Source: Streptomyces sp. NBC_00239
GTDB taxonomy: Bacteria; Actinomycetota; Actinomycetes; Streptomycetales; Streptomycetaceae
Direction: 5' to 3'
Length of the DNA stretch: 64,000 bases
NCBI RefSeq assembly: GCF_036194065.1
Contig: NZ_CP108095.1
Coordinates: forward strand, 3,162,001-3,226,000
The notes below the pieces were generated by a model. It ran no database searches. It was given only the letters and a program-made list of their open reading frames with translations, and had not been told where the DNA came from. This document shows positions 24,661 to 35,806 of the stretch, piece by piece. Numbering within the stretch: position 1 is the stretch's first letter; every line of letters begins with the position of its first letter. The position numbers were made by a program, and so were the translations under genes.

Positions 24661-27600
24661 GCGCTCAGCTCCCTGTCGAGTTCGTCGATGATGTGTTCTG
24701 CCTGTCGTTCGCCGAATTCGGCGAGGAAGCCGTCCGTGCCGTTACGAGCGGCAAACGGGGCATAGTCGAGGTCGGCGGTGTCGAAGCGTACACGTTCGAT
24801 CGTGGCGGCTGCGATGTGGTCGAGCCACCAGCGCTGACGGTCGCTGAAATGGACGCCTGCCTGATGCTGGCGGGTGAGCCAGGCCGCATAGCGTTCGCGG
24901 ACGCGTTCCTCGTGCGGGATCGGCTGGGGGGCGCCGCGTTCGGCCCCGCCAGCGAGTTCGTAGCGGAGCAGGGCGAGGAGGTCGGCTGCGGTCCGGCGCG
25001 TCTGAGCAACGCGTAGGGCGGCTTCGCCGACCTGCTCGTAGGCGGTCCACAGGCGGTCCGGGGTCCAGGCGCGTGGGGGACGGGCGATGGCACGGGCCAC
25101 GTTCTGCAAGTGGCGCAGGGCGTCGGCCGGCGGAGTGTCGGAGTCGGCGTTGAAGGCGATAGCGAGGGCGGTGATTTCGTCGCGGTTGGCATCGATGTAC
25201 TGCCGCCAGCTGGTGACGACATCCCGGGAGGCCGCCTCGTTCTCCACCACCGCACCTGCGGTGACCAGCTCGTCTCGGCTGGTCTCGTCGTAGAGGATGT
25301 CCTTTGCGCGACGCATCTCGAGTAGCCGGGCACGCAGCTTCGGGGCAGCGGCGAGGGGCCGGACGGCGTGGTCGATGAGCGCCCGCACCTCCCGCTCGGG
25401 GTCGCGGCCGGTCAGGTGAGCGGCGTCCCGTACCTTCTGCTGGTCGTCGGCCGAGACCGCGCGGACCATGCCGTGAATGATCTCCTTGAGGGGGCAGCCG
25501 CCGGTGAGCTGCTCGATCTCGCCGCGCTCCTCAGGGGTCATCTGGATGTCGAGCTTGGCAAGGCGGGCGGCGAGGGTGGAGACCTCTTCCTCCTCGATGG
25601 TGCCGGCGCCAGCCTTCCGCAGCAGCTTCTCCAGGCTGACCTGCTTCTCGGTGTGGCGCTCTAGCGGGGCCGCGTCGAGCTTCTTCTTCTGGGTGACGCC
25701 CACCGCGTCGACGATGACGAAGCGGGTCTTTGGGCCGACGCCGGGCGTCACCTTCTCGAACTCGGTGAGGGAGAGGGTGCGGGCGCCGCGGCCCTTCATC
25801 TGCTCGAAGTATGCCCAGCTCTTCACGTCACGCAGGAAGAGCAGGCATTCCAAGGGCTTAACGTCGGTACCGGTGGCGATCATGTCGACGGTGACGGCGA
25901 TCCGCAGCTGAGGCAGGTTACGGAAGTCCGCCAGGCGCTCATCAGCCTTCTTCGCCGCGTGGGTGATCTTGGCGCAGAAGTCGTTGCCCTTGCCGAAGAC
26001 GTCACGGACGACTTCGACGATCTCTTCGGCATGATTGTCGTTCTTCGCGAAGATCAGGGTCTTGGGGACGTACATCTCGTCCCACAGCAGCTCACCGTTG
26101 GAACCGTCACGCTTGCCGCGCTCGGGGAAGATCTCGGTGAAGAGCCGCTCTCGGAAGGTGCGGATCACGGTGCGCAGCTGGTCCTTGCTGATGACGCCCA
26201 CACCGACTTGGTTCGCACCGTACTCGACGTCCTCGTCGAGGTCCTCGTAGCGCTGGCGTCGGGTGCGCCGGTCGCGGACCGGGATGGTGCCCTGGGCGAT
26301 GACACCGCCCTCGGCCGTTATCCGGGTGCCGATCTCATACACGGAGAAGTCGACGTTGACACCGTCGGCGACGGCCTCCTGGTAGGTGTACTCGCTGACC
26401 AGGTTGCCGTTGAAGTAGCCGAAGGTCTGCGCGACCGGAGTGGCGGTGAGGCCCACGATAGGCGCGTCGAAGTACTCCAGGACCGAGCGCCACTTGCCGT
26501 AGATGGAGCGGTGGCACTCGTCGACCACGAGCAGGTCGAAGGACTCCGGCGGGATGTCCGGGTTGTAACCGACCTCGACCGGGCCGGGAATGTCGTAGGG
26601 CCGTTCTCCCTCGGCGTCTTCCGCGAGGGCGCCCGTCGGGTGTTCGCCGGTCAGTTCCATGTACAGGCGTTGGACGGTGGACACGACCACCTTGGACGAC
26701 GGCTTCATGCCTTCGGCGCCGAGCCGCTGGACGTGGTAGAGGTCGGCGAACTTGCGGGCACCGTCGGGGGTAATGAAGTTCTCGAACTCGGCGACTGCCT
26801 GGTCGCCCAGGTTGTTGCGGTCGACGAGGAAGAGGACTCGCTCGGCGCGCGCATGCTTCAGCATCCGGTACGAGAAGGTCACCGCGGTGAAGGTCTTGCC
26901 GGCGCCGGTGGCCATCTGCACCAGAGAACGGGATTGGCCCATGCCCTGCTGGCCCCGGCCGAGGGCTACGGAGTCCTCGACCCCGCGGACAGCGGAGATC
27001 TGCGCAGGGCGCAGCGGGCGCTCGTCCAGTGCGGGCATGCGCCAGCGGAGACGGGCGCGGTAGCTCGGGGCCTGTGGGTCTTCGTCGGCTTGGCGGATCC
27101 AGCGGGCCAGGGTGCGTGGCTGGTGGAAGGAGAAGAGCCGGCGGGTACGGGAGTCGGGGTCGAGGGTGCTGCGGAAGCGGGTCTCGCCGCCGTCGCTCAC
27201 GTAACGGAACGGCAGGGGTTCCTCTCGCCTCCAAGCGAGCATGCGCTGCTGGGCGTCGGTGGGGTGGTCGGCGTACCGGTCGGCCTGAGCCTCGGCAGCG
27301 GACAGATCGGCCCCTTCGCGCTTGGCCTCGATGACACCGACCAGCCTGCGGTCCACGTACAGCACGTAGTCGGCCCGGCCGCGTGCTGTCGTGGTCTCGC
27401 GGACGGCGACGCCGTTACCCCGGTGGTCGCCCTGATGCCAAAGGTTCTGCTCCGCGATGTCCTGGACCTGCCAGCCCGCCTCGGTGAGCATCTGGTCGAG
27501 GCGGGCGCGAACCTGTACCTCGGTGAGGGGCTCACGGGCGGCCGCTTCGGCGTTGTCGAGGAGGCGGGCGCGCTCCGCGACAGCGGCGGAGGCCGCCGAG

Positions 27601-28340
27601 CTGTCGGTGGCTTCGGCCCGGCGCTGCCGTGCGTAGTCGGCCTCCTGGGCCGCTTCGACGTGCTTCAGCTGCTCCTGGAGCGCAGCGATCGAACGGGCGA
27701 GACCCTCTTGCTCGGCGCGAGCCGCGGAGAGCTCACGTTCGGCGGCGGCCCGAGCCGCCTGCTCGGCCTCCGCCTTGGACGCCTGGTCCTGGTAAGTGAG
27801 TCGGGCCTCTTCGAGGGCCTTGCGGGCCTGGGCCACCTCATCGCGCAGACGTTGGTTGCGTGCGGCCGGCGTACGGGCCGGGTCCGGGGGTACGAATGCG
27901 ATCTGCTCGCGCGAGCCGGTCAACAGGCGGTGGTACCAGACTCCGAGCCTGAAGCAGGATCGCAGGGCCCGGAATGCGTCGTCGGAGTTGTCGTGGTCAC
28001 CGTGGTTGGCGTCGTTGCCGTGGGCGCGGACCTCGTGGAAGGCGGCCCCGACATTTCCGTGCAGGTACCCCTCCGTGTCGAGGGCCTTCAGCCGCTCGAA
28101 CTGTGTGGTGCCCGCGTTCCTGATCCTAGCCCTGCGGACCAGGTCCGCCGCGAGCGTCTCACCGAACTGCCGCGACTTGATCAAGGACGTATTGGGGTCG
28201 CTGAAGACGTAACTCTCGGCTGCTGCCCCGTAGGCCACGAGCAGGGGGGTGTGCGGCAGGAGAAAGCCGAAGTTCCGGGACTGCTGGGCCAGCCCGGCCA
28301 GTTTGGCGTTCTGGGTGCCGGGCGAGCCGACCGCACTCAT
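24657..28340 (-). CDS. hsdR: Type I restriction endonuclease subunit HsdR with N-terminal DUF4145-like and coiled-coil regions
   Basis: A 1227-residue ATP-dependent translocating nuclease. A DUF4145-like domain (about 15-150) and a long Ala/Glu/Arg coiled coil (about 160-260) precede the PD-(D/E)XK nuclease with Asp324 (ADYVLY) and Glu338-x-Lys340 (IEAK). The SF2 motor follows: Walker A MATGAGKT (476-483), DECH (607-610) and GLTATP (630-635), then helicase C and a C-terminal EcoEI-type domain that binds the methylase core. It is the first gene of the operon. Length and order match the EcoEI-like R subunits of actinobacteria. The ATG at 28340 has only a weak ribosome-binding site. Confidence 0.95.
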   Translation of the reverse strand: MSAVGSPGTQNAKLAGLAQQSRNFGFLLPHTPLLVAYGAAAESYVFSDPNTSLIKSRQFGETLAADLVRRARIRNAGTTQFERLKALDTEGYLHGNVGAAFHEVRAHGNDANHGDHDNSDDAFRALRSCFRLGVWYHRLLTGSREQIAFVPPDPARTPAARNQRLRDEVAQARKALEEARLTYQDQASKAEAEQAARAAAERELSAARAEQEGLARSIAALQEQLKHVEAAQEADYARQRRAEATDSSAASAAVAERARLLDNAEAAAREPLTEVQVRARLDQMLTEAGWQVQDIAEQNLWHQGDHRGNGVAVRETTTARGRADYVLYVDRRLVGVIEAKREGADLSAAEAQADRYADHPTDAQQRMLAWRREEPLPFRYVSDGGETRFRSTLDPDSRTRRLFSFHQPRTLARWIRQADEDPQAPSYRARLRWRMPALDERPLRPAQISAVRGVEDSVALGRGQQGMGQSRSLVQMATGAGKTFTAVTFSYRMLKHARAERVLFLVDRNNLGDQAVAEFENFITPDGARKFADLYHVQRLGAEGMKPSSKVVVSTVQRLYMELTGEHPTGALAEDAEGERPYDIPGPVEVGYNPDIPPESFDLLVVDECHRSIYGKWRSVLEYFDAPIVGLTATPVAQTFGYFNGNLVSEYTYQEAVADGVNVDFSVYEIGTRITAEGGVIAQGTIPVRDRRTRRQRYEDLDEDVEYGANQVGVGVISKDQLRTVIRTFRERLFTEIFPERGKRDGSNGELLWDEMYVPKTLIFAKNDNHAEEIVEVVRDVFGKGNDFCAKITHAAKKADERLADFRNLPQLRIAVTVDMIATGTDVKPLECLLFLRDVKSWAYFEQMKGRGARTLSLTEFEKVTPGVGPKTRFVIVDAVGVTQKKKLDAAPLERHTEKQVSLEKLLRKAGAGTIEEEEVSTLAARLAKLDIQMTPEERGEIEQLTGGCPLKEIIHGMVRAVSADDQQKVRDAAHLTGRDPEREVRALIDHAVRPLAAAPKLRARLLEMRRAKDILYDETSRDELVTAGAVVENEAASRDVVTSWRQYIDANRDEITALAIAFNADSDTPPADALRHLQNVARAIARPPRAWTPDRLWTAYEQVGEAALRVAQTRRTAADLLALLRYELAGGAERGAPQPIPHEERVRERYAAWLTRQHQAGVHFSDRQRWWLDHIAAATIERVRFDTADLDYAPFAARNGTDGFLAEFGERQAEHIIDELDRELSA

Positions 28341-28878
28341 ACTGTGTCACCACTTTCTGGGGCGGGTGAGCCGCGTCGAGCGACTTGATCGCCGTACGAC
28401 CCTACTTTGGGATGTTCGAAGTCGGATCGGTTTTTGCGTGTACCGAAGCGCGGACTTTCCGGGGTCTGGAGACGGACGTGGGTACATCGAGGACTGACAC
28501 CTACGTATGCCCGTCGTGACGCCAGGCGGTCAAGCCGCACATGTCCGTCACTGAGACTGCCCCCTTCGACTTACACCGTCGAACAAATCCGCAGTTCAGA
28601 GCTGCACATGCGACCAGCTGCGGTGTGTCGCCGCTGTCCAGAAGCCGAACCTATGGCCAACTGCGTGACCACTTCACAGCCGGTGCCCCCACTCTGCCCA
28701 CGACACCACGGCCGACGACAGCGCTGCGGATGCCCCTGCCGTTCATGCGGACCTACAACGCCTTGTCCTCGGTGAGCGACGTTGTCGGTCAGGTGCCCAA
28801 CGTGATGAGTCTGGTCCACTCCATAAGCTGCCCAGACCCCGAGCTGCTGGCAGGCACCTCTGAGGGCGGGTTGAAAGA
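28341..28878. other. Right-end region of the island, no recognised gene
   Basis: About 540 nt upstream of hsdR with lower G+C than its surroundings. It must contain the hsd operon promoter; TAGGGT on the minus strand (28400-28405) is a possible -10 box, without a good -35. A 113-codon open frame (28541-28882, plus) has no codon bias and no family-like motif and is not called as a gene. Confidence 0.45.
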
Positions 28879-28915
28879 CTGATGGGGCCAGGAAAATTCG
28901 TCCCAGCCCCATCAG
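28879..28915 (-). terminator. Hairpin downstream of ychF
   Basis: CTGATGGGGC (28879-28888) pairs with GCCCCATCAG (28906-28915). The stem can extend with mismatches, and the loop is A/T-rich. It is 50 nt beyond the ychF stop and probably ends its transcript. Confidence 0.6.
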
Positions 28916-28927
28916 CTACTTGTACCT

Positions 28928-28955
28928 TTGAACTGAACTCCACCACATCACCGAC
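28928..28955 (-). repeat. Decayed second copy of the ychF 3' end
   Basis: On the minus strand this codes V-G-D-V-V-E-F, like the end of YchF (D-G-D-V-V-E-F-R-F-N-V). It differs mainly at third codon positions and has a 1-nt deletion after the EF codons. It lies 45 nt beyond the equivalent place in the intact gene. It looks like an old attachment or displaced gene end. Confidence 0.55.
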
Positions 28956-28965
28956 ATCGTGGAGT

Positions 28966-30054
<1,089 letters not shown>

Positions 30055-30227
30055 GTTGGCGACTTCCCGTGAGCTGGAGGTGGGGCGGCCCGAGGTCAGG
30101 CCATCCGACAGTTTACGGGCCGCCGCCCGCGTCCCCCGCCGGGCGCTGATCGGCCACTCTCGGTCAAGTACGAGGAAACGCGTGTCCAAGGGGCGGTCCG
30201 GAGCACCGGCGGACCTACTTTGGTCGG

Positions 30228-30872
30228 GTGGAGCAATACAGGACGCGTTCGCCGTATCACCCCCAGCGACGCCAGCAGCCGGGCGGCCGCCGGCCCGCCC
30301 TGCCCGCCCAGGGCGGTGAGGGCGGCCAGAGCGGCGCGGCCGGGCCGGCCGCCGCCCGCACCGCGCGGGCGGCCCGGGCCGCGCGGACCGCACGGGCGGC
30401 GCGGACCGCACGTGCCGTCCGGGCCGGCCGGCCGCGGCCGGGGGGCCCGGGCGGCGCCCGGCCCGTGCCGCTGCTGCGCCGGATGCCGGAGCCGCGGCTG
30501 ACCGGGCTCGGCGGTGGGCTGTTCGCGTGCGTGGCGATGGTGCTCGTGGCCGGGTTCGACTGGCTGTTCTTCGACGGTTCCATGGCCGCGTACGGGGTGC
30601 TGTTCCTGCCGGTGGCCGCCGCGACCGCGCTGTGGGTGCGGCCCGTCGACCTGATCACCGCGCCGGTGTCGGTGCCGATCGCCTTCGCGGTCGGGGTGTG
30701 GCCGATCGCCGGGGGGTCGGGCGGATTGGGCGGCCAGCTGATGGGGTTGGTGAGTGCGCTGTCCCTGCATGCGGGGTGGTTGTACGGGGGGACGCTGATC
30801 GCTGCGCTGATCGTCGTCGTCCGCAAGGCCGTGCTGATCGGCAAGCGCCGAATCCCCCGCCGCGTCGCCTGA
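30228..30872 (+). CDS. DUF6542 domain membrane protein
   Basis: A 214-residue protein. The N-terminal 85 residues are Arg/Ala/Pro-rich and basic, with a repeated T-A-R-A-A-R unit. Four predicted transmembrane helices follow (from about 92 to 200: GGLFACVAMVLVAGFDW, GVLFLPVAAATALWV, SVPIAFAVGVWPI, LYGGTLIAALIVVV). This layout is that of DUF6542 proteins common in Streptomyces, function unknown. GTG at 30228 is the first start of the frame. It is divergent from ychF. Confidence 0.8.
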   Translation: MEQYRTRSPYHPQRRQQPGGRRPALPAQGGEGGQSGAAGPAAARTARAARAARTARAARTARAVRAGRPRPGGPGGARPVPLLRRMPEPRLTGLGGGLFACVAMVLVAGFDWLFFDGSMAAYGVLFLPVAAATALWVRPVDLITAPVSVPIAFAVGVWPIAGGSGGLGGQLMGLVSALSLHAGWLYGGTLIAALIVVVRKAVLIGKRRIPRRVA

Positions 30873-31255
30873 CCCCCTCCCCCGACACCCCCGCACAGGA
30901 CCCTGCCGGGCCCGGCCGATGCCCGGGACACGAGCAGCCTCGCCGACGCCCTGCGGGCATCGGCGCCACTTTCAGCCCCTTCGGCGCTTGAGGAGCAGGC
31001 CCGGGCGGAGCCCGGCAAACCCCGCGAAACCCTTCAGCCCCTCCGGCGCTTGAGGAGCGGGCCCGGGCAGAGCCCGGCTAACCCCGCGAAACCCTTCAGC
31101 CCCTCCGGCGCTTGAGGAGCGGGCCCGGGCGGAGCCCGGTCCCCGGCGCCAGCCGGGTTGTTCTTGGGGTTCCGCCCCAACCCCGCGCCTCAAACGCCGG
31201 CGAGGCTGGGTTTCCCGCACGCACCACCGGCAGCGGCTGGAGGCCGCGGAGGCGT
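30873..31255. other. Intergenic region with repeats, 383 nt
   Basis: It lies between the convergent DUF6542 and ppgK genes. It holds the 62-nt tandem repeat array (30971-31139) and, at about 31185-31210, a partly complementary copy of the repeat core (CTCAAACGCCGGCGAGGCTG). It probably serves as a terminator region. No gene seen. Confidence 0.6.
30971..31139. repeat. 62-nt tandem repeat, 2.7 copies
   Basis: Copies start at 30971, 31033 and 31095 (each TTCAGCCCC...), with a shared core GGCGCTTGAGGAGC and GGGCCCGGGC. Copies 1 and 2 differ at a few bases; copy 3 ends at about 31139. Each unit holds an internal GGGCTCCGCCCGGGCCC-type inverted segment, so stacked hairpins can form. Such elements are frequent between Streptomyces genes. 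Confidence 0.85.
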
Positions 31256-32011
31256 CTACATGCCGACGGGCCCGGGGCGGCGGGCCGCCATGGCCGCGCC
31301 CACGATGCCCGCGTTGTTCTGGAGCTGGGCGGGGATGATCTCCGCGCGGATGCCCTCGATCAGGGGGAGGAACTTGTCCGCCTTGCGGCTGACCCCGCCG
31401 CCGATGATGAAGAGCTCCGGCGAGAACAGCATCTCCACGTGCGCCAGATACCGCTGCACCCGCCGCGCCCATCGCTCCCACGTCAGGTCGCCGTCCTCCT
31501 TCGCCTTCACCGAGGCCCGCGTCTCCGCGTCGTGCCCGCGCAGCTCCAGGTGGCCCAGTTCCGTGTTGGCCACGAGCCGGCCGTCCGTGAAGAGGGCGCT
31601 GCCGATGCCCGTGCCCAGCGTGAGCAGGATGACCGTGCCGGTCCGGCCCCGCCCGGCGCCGTACGTCATCTCGGCCACGCCCGCCGCGTCCGCGTCGTTC
31701 AGCACCGTGACCGGCAGCCCGTCCAGCCGCTCGGACAGCAGGGCCCGCGCGTCCAGGCCGATCCACCCGGCGTCGACGTTCGCCGCGCTGCGCGTGATGC
31801 CGTGCGTGACGACGCCCGGGAAGGTGATGCCGACCGGGCCCTGCCAGTCGAAGTGCCGCACGACCTCTGCGACACAGCCGGCCACCCCGTCGGGGGTGGC
31901 CGGCTGCGGTGTCAGTACTTTGTGGCGCTCCTGCGCCAGGTCGCCGCGCTCCAGGTCCACGGGAGCGCCCTTGATGCCCGAACCGCCGATGTCCACGCCG
32001 AAGATCTGCAT
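31256..32011 (-). CDS. ppgK: Polyphosphate glucokinase
   Basis: A 251-residue ROK-fold kinase that phosphorylates glucose with polyphosphate or ATP. The phosphate-binding strand is [15 protein letters not shown], the sugar-binding loop NDADAAG, the second phosphate motif [12 protein letters not shown], and an [12 protein letters not shown] segment replaces the zinc-cysteine motif of other ROK kinases, as in PpgK. The ATG at 32011 gives the family's usual start; a GTG two codons earlier is possible. The gene follows ispH after 24 nt in the same direction. Confidence 0.95.
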   Translation of the reverse strand: MQIFGVDIGGSGIKGAPVDLERGDLAQERHKVLTPQPATPDGVAGCVAEVVRHFDWQGPVGITFPGVVTHGITRSAANVDAGWIGLDARALLSERLDGLPVTVLNDADAAGVAEMTYGAGRGRTGTVILLTLGTGIGSALFTDGRLVANTELGHLELRGHDAETRASVKAKEDGDLTWERWARRVQRYLAHVEMLFSPELFIIGGGVSRKADKFLPLIEGIRAEIIPAQLQNNAGIVGAAMAARRPGPVGM

Positions 32012-32035
32012 GGACACACGGTACGAAAGCGGCGG

Positions 32036-33019
32036 CTACTTGTCGGCGACCAGCGCGGCGGCCTCGGCCCGCAGGTCGCGGCGGAGTTCCTTCGGCAGCG
32101 AGAAGGTGATCGACTCCTCGGCGGTCTTGACGATCTCGACGTCCTCGTAGCCGCGCGCCGCGAGCCACTCCAGGACCTCCTCGACCAGGACCTCCGGCAC
32201 CGAGGCGCCCGAGGTCAGGCCGACCGTGGTGACGCCCTCCAGCCAGGCCTCGTCGATCTCGCTCGCGAAGTCGACGAGGTAGGCGGCGCGCGCGCCCGCG
32301 TCGAGCGCGACCTCGACCAGCCGGATCGAGTTCGAGGAGTTCTTGGAGCCGACGACGATGACCAGGTCCGAGTCGGCGCCCATGGCCTTGACGGCCGCCT
32401 GCCGGTTCGAGGTGGCGTAGCAGATGTCGTCGCTCGGCGGCGAGACGAGCAGCGGGAACTTCGTCTTCAGCGCGTCGACCGTCTCCATCGTCTCGTCGAC
32501 GGAGAGCGTGGTCTGGGACAGCCAGACGACCTTCGACTCGTCGCGGACCTGCACCTTGTCCACGTCGTGCGGGCCGTCGACGATCGTGATGTGGTCGGGG
32601 GCCTCGCCGGAGGTGCCGATGACCTCCTCGTGGCCCTCATGGCCGATGAGGAGGATGTCGAAGTCCTCGTTGGCGTAGCGGATCGCTTCCTTGTGCACCT
32701 TGGTGACCAGCGGGCAGGTCGCGTCGATCGTCGCGAGCTTGCCGCGGGCCGCCTCCTCGTGGACGACCGGGGCCACGCCGTGCGCGGAGAACATCACGAT
32801 GGAGCCCTCGGGGACCTCCTCCGTCCGCTCGACGAAGATGGCGCCCTTCTTCTCCAGGGTCTGGACGACGTACTTGTTGTGCACGATCTCGTGGCGGACG
32901 TAGACCGGTGCACCGTACTGCTCGAGGGCCTTCTCGACAGCGATCACGGCACGGTCCACGCCCGCGCAGTAGCCGCGCGGGGCAGCGAGCAGGACACGGC
33001 GGGAAGCGGGAGCAGTCAT
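32036..33019 (-). CDS. ispH: 4-hydroxy-3-methylbut-2-enyl diphosphate reductase (IspH/LytB)
   Basis: A 327-residue iron-sulfur enzyme for the last step of the non-mevalonate isoprenoid pathway, making IPP and DMAPP from HMBPP. The three cluster cysteines are in [16 protein letters not shown] and [11 protein letters not shown]. The substrate-binding VGSKNSSNS motif and the FSAHG histidine are present. ATG at 33019 (ATG three codons earlier is possible) gives the family's standard start; the frame further upstream is antisense to the permease gene. The C-terminal helix is slightly extended ([14 protein letters not shown]). Confidence 0.97.
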   Translation of the reverse strand: MTAPASRRVLLAAPRGYCAGVDRAVIAVEKALEQYGAPVYVRHEIVHNKYVVQTLEKKGAIFVERTEEVPEGSIVMFSAHGVAPVVHEEAARGKLATIDATCPLVTKVHKEAIRYANEDFDILLIGHEGHEEVIGTSGEAPDHITIVDGPHDVDKVQVRDESKVVWLSQTTLSVDETMETVDALKTKFPLLVSPPSDDICYATSNRQAAVKAMGADSDLVIVVGSKNSSNSIRLVEVALDAGARAAYLVDFASEIDEAWLEGVTTVGLTSGASVPEVLVEEVLEWLAARGYEDVEIVKTAEESITFSLPKELRRDLRAEAAALVADK

Positions 33020-33137
33020 GCCGTCCATCGTACGGCCGTCTCCGGAGCGCCGAAGATCCTGTCCGCCCCGCAGACTGGGTCGAAAAGACGTACCCGGACG
33101 ACACACCGAGCCACGTAGCGGAGCCAGAGGGGGCGCC

Positions 33138-34514
33138 ATGACGGCGGACACGGCCACGACGGCCCCGGACCCCGGCCGACTCAGCCGGAATCTCGGCTTC
33201 CGCGACCTGGTCGTGTACGGGCTGCTGTTCATCGCGCCGATGGCCCCGGTGGGCGTCTTCGGCACCCTCGACGCCAAGTCGCACGGCGCGGTCGCCCTCG
33301 TCTACCTCGTCGCCACGGCCGCCATGGCCCTCACCGCCTTCAGCTACGCGCAGATGGTCCGGGTCGCCCCGCAGGCCGGGTCGGTGTTCACGTACGCCCG
33401 CAAGGGGCTCGGCGAGGGGCCGGGGCTGATCGCCGGGTGGATGGCGATGCTGGACTACCTGCTGATCCCGGCCGTCGCCTACCTCTTCTCCGGGATCGCG
33501 CTGCACGCCCTGGTGCCGGAGGTCTCGCGGTGGGTGTGGACGGCGCTGGCCGTTCTGGTCACCACCGCGCTCAACCTGTCGGGCGTACGGACCGCGGCCC
33601 GGGTCGGCTTCGCCGTGCTGGCGCTGGAGATCGTCGTCCTGCTGGTGTTCCTCGTCTCGGCGGTGGCGGTGCTGGTGGCGGACGGGCCGCGGCGCGGCTG
33701 GCTGTCGCCGCTGACCGGGGACGGCTCGATGGGCTTCTCCTTCGCCGCGGTGCTCGGCGCGGTGTCCGTGGCGGTGCTCTCGTACCTGGGCTTCGACGCG
33801 ATCGCGTCCTTCGCGGAGGAGGTCACCGGCGGGTCGGAGCGGGTGGCGCGGGCCGTGCTGTTCTGCCTGGCGCTGACCGGGGTGCTGTTCCTCGCGCAGA
33901 CCTATCTGGCGGCGCTGCTGGAGCCGGTGTCGGCGGCGGAGCTGGCCGCGGACCCGGCGCGGCAGGGCCCGGCGTTCTACGACGCGGTGGAGGCCTCGGT
34001 CGGGGCCTGGCTGCACGATCTGATCGCCCTCAGCAAGGCCGTCGGGGCCGCGTTCGCCGCGCTGGCGGGGCAGGCGGCGGCCGGGCGGCTGCTGTTCGCG
34101 ATGGCCCGGGAGGGACGGCTGCCGCGCGTGCTCGGGCAGACCCGCTCGGGCACCCCGCGGGCGGCGCTGCTGGTGGCGGCGGCGGTGACGCTGGTGGCGG
34201 CGGTGTGGGCGGCCCGGCGCGACGACGGGCTGGACAAGCTGGTGTCCGTCGTGGACATCGGCGCGCTGACGGCCTTCACCCTGCTGCACGCCTCGGTGGT
34301 GGGCTGGTTCGTCGTACGGCGGATGGCGGGGCCGCCCCGCTGGTGGCGCCATCTGGTCGCGCCGGTGCTCGGCGCCGCCGTGACCGTCGCCGTGATCGTC
34401 GAGGCGGCGGGCACGGCTCAGCTGGTCGGCGCGGTGTGGCTGGCGGCGGGGCTGGTGGTGCTGGTGGCACAGCGGGGGCGACGCGCTGGGCGACGCGCAG
34501 GGGACGGAGCCTGA
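33138..34514 (+). CDS. APC family amino acid permease
   Basis: A 458-residue membrane protein with about 12 helices, starting [20 protein letters not shown], with the unwound TM1 glycine motif, and [19 protein letters not shown] in TM2-3, as in the APC/YjeH type. [20 protein letters not shown] in the middle is the usual TM6-7 loop. It probably takes up an amino acid or polyamine by cation symport; substrate not assignable. ATG at 33138 is preceded by AGAGGGGG. It is divergent from ispH and 80 nt upstream of xseA. Confidence 0.92.
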   Translation: MTADTATTAPDPGRLSRNLGFRDLVVYGLLFIAPMAPVGVFGTLDAKSHGAVALVYLVATAAMALTAFSYAQMVRVAPQAGSVFTYARKGLGEGPGLIAGWMAMLDYLLIPAVAYLFSGIALHALVPEVSRWVWTALAVLVTTALNLSGVRTAARVGFAVLALEIVVLLVFLVSAVAVLVADGPRRGWLSPLTGDGSMGFSFAAVLGAVSVAVLSYLGFDAIASFAEEVTGGSERVARAVLFCLALTGVLFLAQTYLAALLEPVSAAELAADPARQGPAFYDAVEASVGAWLHDLIALSKAVGAAFAALAGQAAAGRLLFAMAREGRLPRVLGQTRSGTPRAALLVAAAVTLVAAVWAARRDDGLDKLVSVVDIGALTAFTLLHASVVGWFVVRRMAGPPRWWRHLVAPVLGAAVTVAVIVEAAGTAQLVGAVWLAAGLVVLVAQRGRRAGRRAGDGA

Positions 34515-34594
34515 GACGGTGTCAGCGCGGCCCGTTAGCCTGCATCCATGGGCGCACGCGCGGGACATAGCGGGGATCGGCAGGGGGGACTGAC

Positions 34595-35806
34595 ATGGCG
34601 CTGAACACGTCGGCCGAGGCGCCGCTGCCCGTGGGCCAGGTGTCGCGGCTCATCGGGGGCTGGATCGAGCGGCTCGGACAGGTGTGGGTGGAGGGGCAGA
34701 TCACCCAGCTGTCGCGGCGCCCCGGGGCGGGCGTCGTGTTCCTGACGCTGCGCGACCCATCGCACGACATCTCGGTGAGCGTGACCTGCTACCGGCAGGT
34801 GTACGACGACGTCGCGGACGCGGTGTCGGAGGGCGCGCGGGTGGTCGTACTGGCGAAACCGGAGTGGTACGCGCCGCGCGGCCAGCTGTCGCTGCGGGCC
34901 ACCGAGATACGGCCGGTGGGCATCGGCGAGCTGCTGGCCCGGTTGGAGAAGCTGAAGCGGACCCTCGCCGCGGAGGGGCTCTTCGCCCTGGACCGCAAGA
35001 AGCCGCTGCCCTTCCTGCCGCAGCTGGTCGGACTGGTGTCCGGGCGGGCGTCGGCGGCCGAGCGGGACGTGCTGGAGGTGGCCCGGCGGCGCTGGCCGGC
35101 GGTCCGCTTCGAGGTGCGCAACGTGGCCGTGCAGGGGGTGCACGCGGTGCCGCAGGTGGTCCGGGCGGTGCAGGAACTGGACGCGCTCGGCGAGGTCGAC
35201 GTGATCATCGTGGCCCGTGGCGGCGGCAGCGTGGAGGACCTGCTGCCGTTCTCGGACGAGCAGGTCGTGCGGGCGGTGGCCGCGGCCCGCACCCCGGTGG
35301 TGTCGGCGATCGGGCACGAGCCGGACTCGCCGCTCCTGGACCTGGTGGCGGACCTGCGGGCGTCCACGCCGACGGACGCGGCCAAGAAGGTGGTGCCGGA
35401 CGTCGGCGAGGAGCTGGACCGGGTGCGGCTGCTGCGGGACCGGGCGCTGCGCGCGCTGCGCGGGCACCTGGACCGCGAGGAGCGGGGGCTGGCGCACGCG
35501 CTGGCGCGGCCGGTCTTCGTACACCCGCACCGGATGGTCGAGGACCGCGAGGAGCAGGTCGCGGCGCTGCTGGCGCGCAGTCGGCGGACGCTGGGGCACC
35601 TGCTGGACCGGGCGGACTCGGAGCTGTCGCACACCCGGGCCCGCGTGGTGGCGCTGAGCCCGGCGGCCACGCTGGAGCGCGGGTACGCGGTGCTCCAGCG
35701 GGCGGACGGGCAGGTGGTGCGCTCGCCGGAGGAGGTCGCGGCGGGCGACGAACTGCGGGCGCGGGTCGCCGGGGGCGAGTTCCCGGTCCGCGTGGCCGAC
35801 GCCTGA
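34595..35806 (+). CDS. xseA: Exodeoxyribonuclease VII large subunit
   Basis: A 403-residue nuclease subunit. OB-fold N-terminus ([25 protein letters not shown]), catalytic domain with [13 protein letters not shown] and [15 protein letters not shown], then [26 protein letters not shown] and a coiled-coil C-terminal region ending [10 protein letters not shown]. Together with XseB it degrades single-stranded DNA to oligonucleotides in both directions. ATG at 34595 follows AGGGGGG. The gene is complete and of normal length for actinobacteria. Confidence 0.97.
   Translation: MALNTSAEAPLPVGQVSRLIGGWIERLGQVWVEGQITQLSRRPGAGVVFLTLRDPSHDISVSVTCYRQVYDDVADAVSEGARVVVLAKPEWYAPRGQLSLRATEIRPVGIGELLARLEKLKRTLAAEGLFALDRKKPLPFLPQLVGLVSGRASAAERDVLEVARRRWPAVRFEVRNVAVQGVHAVPQVVRAVQELDALGEVDVIIVARGGGSVEDLLPFSDEQVVRAVAAARTPVVSAIGHEPDSPLLDLVADLRASTPTDAAKKVVPDVGEELDRVRLLRDRALRALRGHLDREERGLAHALARPVFVHPHRMVEDREEQVAALLARSRRTLGHLLDRADSELSHTRARVVALSPAATLERGYAVLQRADGQVVRSPEEVAAGDELRARVAGGEFPVRVADA

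Noticed and set aside
17671..28340. Operon considered as BREX or DISARM
   Set aside because: No PglZ, BrxL, BrxC or DrmA/B-like gene is present. R, S and M subunits are those of a type I system.
28541..28882. 113-codon frame upstream of hsdR
   Set aside because: No Streptomyces codon bias, no recognised motif, and an equally long frame on the other strand.
30971..31139. Tandem array considered as CRISPR
   Set aside because: The 62-nt units follow each other without unique spacers, and no cas genes are present.
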